DNA from: Planctomycetaceae bacterium
GTDB taxonomy: Bacteria > Planctomycetota > Planctomycetia > Pirellulales > Thermoguttaceae
Length of the DNA stretch: 5,014 nucleotides
Direction of reading: 5' to 3'
NCBI GenBank assembly: GCA_031283825.1
Contig: JAITAZ010000304.1
Span: 1-5,014 of the forward strand
The translations under genes and the position numbers were made by a program. Below, in pieces: positions 4,960 to 5,014 of this stretch (position 1 is the first letter of the stretch; each line of letters opens with the position of its first letter). Below the pieces are notes generated by a model, which made no database searches, had not been told where the DNA came from, and was given only the letters and a program-made list of their open reading frames with translations.

Positions 4960-4996
4960 CCGATATTATCGTCAAAATCTGCCGATAATAGATCGG
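4960..4996 (+). promoter_or_regulatory. Hairpin just downstream of the -10-like site
   Basis: CCGATATTATCG (4960-4971) pairs with 4983-4996 except for a two-base GA bulge, around an 11-base loop. If the -10 at 4937 is real, this hairpin lies at the start of the transcript or acts as an operator. No start codon follows before the window ends. Confidence 0.4.
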
Positions 4997-5014
4997 AGTA
5001 TCTGTAATAGAGTT

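Noticed and set aside
4993..4998. ATCGGAG as a ribosome-binding site for a right-edge gene
   Set aside because: No ATG, GTG or TTG follows in the remaining 16 bases, and the sequence is part of the hairpin arm.

Overview
The window looks like chromosomal DNA from a low-GC member of the Planctomycetota or a close relative in the PVC group. The main reason is a DUF1559 (H-X9-DG type) pseudopilin-like protein, a family hugely expanded in planctomycetes. A secreted Pro/Val-rich protein with a PDZ-like end and an LL-diaminopimelate aminotransferase (DapL) fit that view. DNA is clearly A+T-rich by eye, and coding density is low: three genes share the window with about 2 kb of repeat-rich non-coding sequence. 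The taxonomic call is inference; no rRNA or other marker gene is present.

Layout. (1) Positions 1-1067, minus strand: a DUF1559 gene, start inside the window, 3' end beyond the left edge. A run of 11 G lies within its first 20 codons, just ahead of the prepilin-type segment. (2) Positions 1068-2166: a long spacer with possible promoters, a GC-richer island with imperfect terminal inverted repeats, and a 189-bp nested inverted-repeat element built from two copies of a 'GAGACGCAA' hairpin. (3) Positions 2167-2889, plus strand: an exported protein with a His-rich segment, Pro-Val linker and PDZ-like C-terminus, followed by a hairpin that overlaps its stop codon. (4) Positions 2890-3143: a small inverted-repeat element, then a G-poor, A-rich leader with short tandem repeats and no Shine-Dalgarno. 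(5) Positions 3144-4376, plus strand: dapL. (6) Positions 4377-5014: a degenerate 9-bp tandem array, a 358-bp element of three concentric inverted repeats, and an extended -10 promoter-like site with a hairpin at the right edge.

The three genes do not form an obvious pathway or operon. The DUF1559 gene is divergent from the other two, and the two plus-strand genes are separated by 254 bp holding a hairpin and a repeat. DapL belongs to lysine and diaminopimelate synthesis; the other two products are probably envelope or exported proteins of unknown role. The most interesting signals are the in-frame homopolymer in the pseudopilin leader (a possible phase-variation switch) and the multilayered palindromic elements. 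I see no defence system, CRISPR array, transposase, tRNA or rRNA.
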